Of a stretch of DNA of 42,728 nt, positions 42,487 to 42,728 are shown in pieces. How positions within the stretch are numbered: the stretch's first letter is position 1; each line of letters opens with the position of its first letter. Below the pieces are notes generated by a model. It was not told the origin of the DNA. It saw nothing but the letters and a program-made list of their open reading frames with translations, and did not search any database. Both the position numbers and the translations under genes were made by a program. The DNA is from a bacterium (GTDB taxonomy: Bacteria; Bacillota_A; Clostridia; Lachnospirales; Lachnospiraceae). The stretch covers positions 1 through 42,728 of the forward strand of contig SFQZ01000017.1 in assembly GCA_004562915.1 (NCBI GenBank), read 5' to 3'.

Positions 42487-42648
42487 ATGGCATCTTATGT
42501 TTCGTCGGTCATCCGGGAACAATTTGAAACGCTTTCCGTGGATCTGAAAAATATGATCCTGGAGCGGAATGTGGTTCTGGAAAATATGAGTGATTTAATT
42601 CAGGTTCTGGAAAATATTGTAAAAGAAGGAGGGGCTGTCGGGAAATAG
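42487..42648 (+). CDS. Small hypothetical protein
   Basis: A 53-residue protein predicted mostly helical: SSVIREQFETLSVDLKNMI, then a second helix LENMSDLIQVLENIVKEG. No motif, membrane segment or signal is seen and I do not recognise the family. ATG 42487 has GAGGTG at six bases; an ATG two codons earlier overlaps that site, and upstream extension is not supported. The two-helix, alternating hydrophobic pattern suggests a small adaptor or protein-interaction module, but that is speculation. Confidence 0.55.
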   Translation: MASYVSSVIREQFETLSVDLKNMILERNVVLENMSDLIQVLENIVKEGGAVGK

Positions 42649-42663
42649 CAGTTTTGGCCCCTG

Positions 42664-42728
42664 ATGTGTAAGAAGGAGACATTCCGGCAGAAATTCAGAC
42701 TTTTTCAAGGCACTGATTTTCTACGGAC
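42664..42728 (+). CDS. Possible start of a further gene, cut by the window edge
   Basis: An open frame from ATG 42664 to the end of the window encodes MCKKETFRQKFRLFQGTDFL and continues out of the window. There is no clear ribosome site, though it follows the small gene by 15 bases. Too short to identify. Confidence 0.25.
   Translation, partial: MCKKETFRQKFRLFQGTDFLR

Noticed and set aside
1..42728. CRISPR array, tRNA, rRNA, insertion sequence, riboswitch or T-box
   Set aside because: No regularly spaced repeats, cloverleaf, transposase reading frame, flanking repeats or long structured leaders were seen; cysK and proB leaders are too short for a T-box.

Overview
The window looks like a chromosomal segment from an anaerobic, low-to-mid G+C, spore-forming Firmicute, most likely family Lachnospiraceae. 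The evidence is gene content and order: ylmE-sepF-ylmH, mreBCD-mrdA-minD-minE-rodA-mgsA, yqfC-yqfD-phoH-ybeY and miaB-mutS-mutL-miaA, together with sporulation-type genes (yqfC, yqfD, a pdaA-type deacetylase), strong GGAGG ribosome sites and several TTG starts. The family call is inference from gene content; no rRNA or tRNA gene is present to anchor it. Nearly all genes are on the minus strand, so the text below follows transcription from right to left.

Layout. At 1-3829 (minus) lie an HlyD-like membrane adaptor, ylmE/yggS, sepF, ylmH and the 5' part of aroB. A small plus-strand DUF378 membrane protein (3965-4171) converges on a P-loop protein (4266-4685). From 14504 down to 4805 runs a cell-shape operon: radC, mreB, mreC, mreD, a very large PBP2, minD, minE, rodA, methylglyoxal synthase and a DD-carboxypeptidase. 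From 25836 to 14599 are miaB, mutS, mutL, miaA, a methionine-gamma-lyase-like enzyme and two flavoproteins, behind a near-consensus sigma-A promoter. An M14 peptidase stands alone at 25905-26789. From 34800 to 26980 are yqfC, yqfD, phoH, ybeY, a DUF3048 lipoprotein, a BofC-like protein, proB, a DUF896 protein, a 5-formyl-THF cyclo-ligase and proA, ending in a hairpin. Upstream are a DUF2284 protein and cysK.

The right end is accessory in character: a plus-strand PdaA-type deacetylase; a minus-strand putrescine-type module (aminotransferase, frameshifted aldehyde dehydrogenase, cytidylate-kinase-like protein with an apparent internal deletion); a divergent GAF-like/LuxR regulator; a Nif11-like small protein; and a small sporulation-promoter-like gene.

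How the genes fit together. The left half builds and positions the lateral wall and the septum (MreBCD, RodA-PBP2, MinDE, SepF). The middle holds tRNA modification and mismatch repair, then proline synthesis and RNA maturation. The right end suggests polyamine catabolism (putrescine to 4-aminobutyraldehyde to GABA) under a dedicated regulator; in this sequence the second step is broken by a one-base deletion. I found no CRISPR array, insertion sequence, tRNA, rRNA or prophage. The items most worth a second look are the divergent LuxR/putrescine control region with its strong inverted repeats, the methylglyoxal synthase with altered active-site acids, the PBP2 with a roughly 250-residue insertion, the shortened kinase-like protein and the Nif11-like peptide.
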